From Blastococcus saxobsidens DD2 (GTDB lineage Bacteria; Actinomycetota; Actinomycetes; Mycobacteriales; Geodermatophilaceae), in NCBI RefSeq assembly GCF_000284015.1, contig NC_016943.1:723541-787540 (forward strand): 64,000 bases of DNA. Direction: 5' to 3'. The notes under the pieces were generated by a model. It worked only from the letters and a program-made list of their open reading frames with translations, was not told where the DNA came from and did not search any database. How positions within the stretch are numbered: the first letter of the stretch is position 1; each line of letters starts with the position of its first letter. Both the position numbers and the translations under genes were made by a program. Below are positions 62,434 through 64,000 of the stretch, in pieces.

Positions 62434-63203
62434 CCCCCGTGTCGCGGGCCGGGACACGCCCACCCCGATCCGCCGACGGCGGCAGCTCCGTTCAGCAGGC
62501 CGGGGCCGGCGGCAGCACCCAGTCGGTGTGGGTCCGGCTGACCGTCCTCGTTCTCGTCGTGGCGCTGGCGGCGGTGGTGGCGCTCCTCGTCGGGCTCCCC
62601 GATGAGCAGCAGCTGCGCGCGGGCGTCGCCGCCGTGGGACCCGTGGCTCCCGCGCTGTTCGTCCTGCTGTACGCGGTAGCGACCCTCGCGCCGCTGCCGA
62701 AGAACGTGCTCAGCGTGGCGGCCGGCCTGCTGTTCGGACTCGTCGCGGGAGTCGCCCTCGTCCTCCTTGCCGCGCTGGCGGGCGCCCTCGCCGCCTTCCT
62801 CCTGGGACGGGCGCTGGGCCGGGACGCCGTCGAACGGATCACCCGCGGGCGGACGGCGCGCGTCGATGCGCTGTTCCGCCGTCGTGGACTGCTGGCGGTG
62901 CTCGGCGTGCGGCTGGTGCCCGTGCTGCCCTTCACCGCCATCAACTACGCGGCTGGACTGACCACCGTCGGCCTCCGGGACTACCTGATCGGCACCGCGC
63001 TCGGCATCATCCCGGGCACCGTGGCCTACGTGGCTCTCGGCGCGTACGGGACGTCACCGGGGTCGTGGCCGTTCGTCGTAGCAGTCCTGGTCCTGGTCGC
63101 ACTGACCGCCGGGGGTGCGACCGCCGTCCACCGTTACCGGCGCCGCGGGACGGCGGCGGCCTCCGGCCGCCTCGAGGCCGGCCCCGCTGAGAGGTCCAGG
63201 TAG
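62430..63203 (+). CDS. TVP38/TMEM64 (SNARE-associated, DedA-like) membrane protein
   Basis: 257 residues with about six membrane segments. The VTT/DedA core is readable: ATLAPLPKNVLSVAAGLLFG, GRALGRDAVERITRG, FRRRGLLAVLGVRLVPVLPF and TALGIIPGTVAYVALG. Members are thought to be lipid or small-molecule transporters; the specificity here is unknown. GTG 62430 overlaps the stop of the discoidin lipoprotein. The C-terminal tail is Arg/Ala-rich. Confidence 0.88.
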   Translation: MTPVSRAGTRPPRSADGGSSVQQAGAGGSTQSVWVRLTVLVLVVALAAVVALLVGLPDEQQLRAGVAAVGPVAPALFVLLYAVATLAPLPKNVLSVAAGLLFGLVAGVALVLLAALAGALAAFLLGRALGRDAVERITRGRTARVDALFRRRGLLAVLGVRLVPVLPFTAINYAAGLTTVGLRDYLIGTALGIIPGTVAYVALGAYGTSPGSWPFVVAVLVLVALTAGGATAVHRYRRRGTAAASGRLEAGPAERSR

Positions 63204-63269
63204 TCCGCTGGTCCGGCGGTACGCGCCAGGAGGGAGGTATCGGTGGAGTCGGGGGCCTACGGTCGGGTC

Positions 63270-64000
63270 ATGTCGCTGACTCTCGGCACCGGTCCCCTCG
63301 CCCGGCCCTCGACCGGGCAGCTCAATGCCGACCTCTGGTCGGTGGCTCCGGAGCACGCGCTCTACCTGCATCCGGTCCAGGAGCGCATCCGTGGCGTACT
63401 CGGCGGGCGCACCGTCGTGGACACCACCGGCGCCCTGCTGCTGCACGAGACCGGGCTGCTCCCGCGCTGGTACCTCCCCGAGGCGGACGTGGCCTCCGGT
63501 CTGCTGCACCCGAGCGCCACCCGCACGACCTGCCCGTTCAAGGGGGAGGCCCGCTACTGGCACCTGGAGGTGGGCGGCCACCGGGTGGAGGACGCCGCCT
63601 GGTCCTACCCCGACCCGGTGCCCGGATGTCCGGCGCTGGCCGGGTTCGTCTCCTTCTACCTGGAACGGCTGGATGCCTGGTACGTCGAGGAGGAGGAGCT
63701 GCTCGGTCATCCGCGCGACCCGTTCCACCGCGTCGACGCCCGGCGCTCCTCCCGCCACGTCGTCGTCCGCGTCGGCGGGCAGGTGGTCGCCGACACCCGC
63801 ACACCGGTGGGGGTCTTCGAGACCGGCCTGCCGGTGCGCTGGTACGTCCCGGAGGCCGACGTGCACGACGGCGTGCTGGAGCAGAGCGACACCACCTCGG
63901 TCTGCCCGTACAAGGGGGTGGCGAGCTACGAGCACGTGACCGTCGACGGCCGGCGGTACGACGACGTGGCGTGGTGCTACCGGGAGCCCCTGCTGGAGGC
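63270..64000 (+). CDS. DUF427 tandem-domain protein, 3' end outside the window
   Basis: The visible ~243 residues hold two copies of the DUF427 beta-barrel: residues about 40-120 (RVLGGRTVVDTTGA-like, LPRWYLPEADVASG, TTCPFKGEARYWHLEVGG) and 155-240 (VVVRVGGQVVADTRTP, VRWYVPEADVHDGVLEQSDT, SVCPYKGVASYEHVTVDG). The family is cytoplasmic and of unknown function. ATG 63270 is supported by TACGGT ending 7 nt upstream; GTG 63243, preceded by AGGAGGGAGG, would add nine residues. No stop before base 64000. Confidence 0.82.
   Translation, partial: MSLTLGTGPLARPSTGQLNADLWSVAPEHALYLHPVQERIRGVLGGRTVVDTTGALLLHETGLLPRWYLPEADVASGLLHPSATRTTCPFKGEARYWHLEVGGHRVEDAAWSYPDPVPGCPALAGFVSFYLERLDAWYVEEEELLGHPRDPFHRVDARRSSRHVVVRVGGQVVADTRTPVGVFETGLPVRWYVPEADVHDGVLEQSDTTSVCPYKGVASYEHVTVDGRRYDDVAWCYREPLLE

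Overview
The window is chromosomal DNA of a very GC-rich actinobacterium. Three things point there: the mycothiol enzyme Mca, conserved actinobacterial neighbourhoods (tatD-rpf-rsmA-ispE, glmU-prs-rplY-pth, mfd-mazG-eno-ftsB-DUF501-ppx, greA-mca), and many GTG starts, several apparently leaderless. The gene mix is most like Geodermatophilaceae (Blastococcus/Geodermatophilus/Modestobacter); that family call is inference, since no 16S rRNA is present. I see no prophage, CRISPR array, rRNA or replication origin.

Layout. 1-4.3 kb: end of tatD, a membrane protein, a resuscitation-promoting factor gene behind a long structured leader, rsmA and ispE. 4.3-6.05 kb (minus): an acyl desaturase and a TetR regulator, with a palindromic candidate operator upstream. 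6.2-11.4 kb: tRNA-Gln, glmU, prs, an APS kinase with an extra N-terminal domain, rplY, pth. 11.6-28.6 kb: a large exopolysaccharide locus with initiating phosphosugar transferase, two glycosyltransferases, CDP-alcohol phosphotransferase, a secreted PKD/LamG protein, a flippase-like protein, a 2OG-Fe(II) oxygenase, an O-antigen ligase/polymerase-like protein, a Wzz-like protein and a cytidylyltransferase. A complete IS1380-family element with a 5-bp target duplication sits inside it, at the flippase stop codon. 28.7-35.6 kb: mfd, SurA-like lipoprotein, mazG, mscS.

35.65-38.9 kb: a divergent pair, a cellulose-synthase-like glycosyltransferase with a C-terminal MshEN-like region and a GH26 glycosidase, likely a second polysaccharide module. 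39-43.2 kb: eno, ftsB/divIC-like, DUF501, ppx, udgB. 43.4-50.1 kb: secreted M28 peptidase, a class I tRNA with anticodon TAA, Bax-inhibitor-1-like protein, thiolase, SGNH hydrolase, DUF2252 protein. 50.1-54.9 kb: a VWA protein and MoxR/ChlI-type AAA+ ATPase, and threonine dehydratase. 55-64 kb: an ABC exporter, an M3 peptidase gene flanked by inverted ~96-bp repeats, RNHCP protein, greA, mca, membrane proteins, a discoidin lipoprotein and a truncated DUF427 gene.

The least explained parts are small repeats tied to gene boundaries: two copies of a 60-nt palindrome that supply stop codons (and once a start codon), and the inverted repeats around the M3 peptidase gene. Start sites were chosen by reading Shine-Dalgarno sequences, family N-termini and -10-like hexamers ending about 7 nt before the start codon; none was tested.
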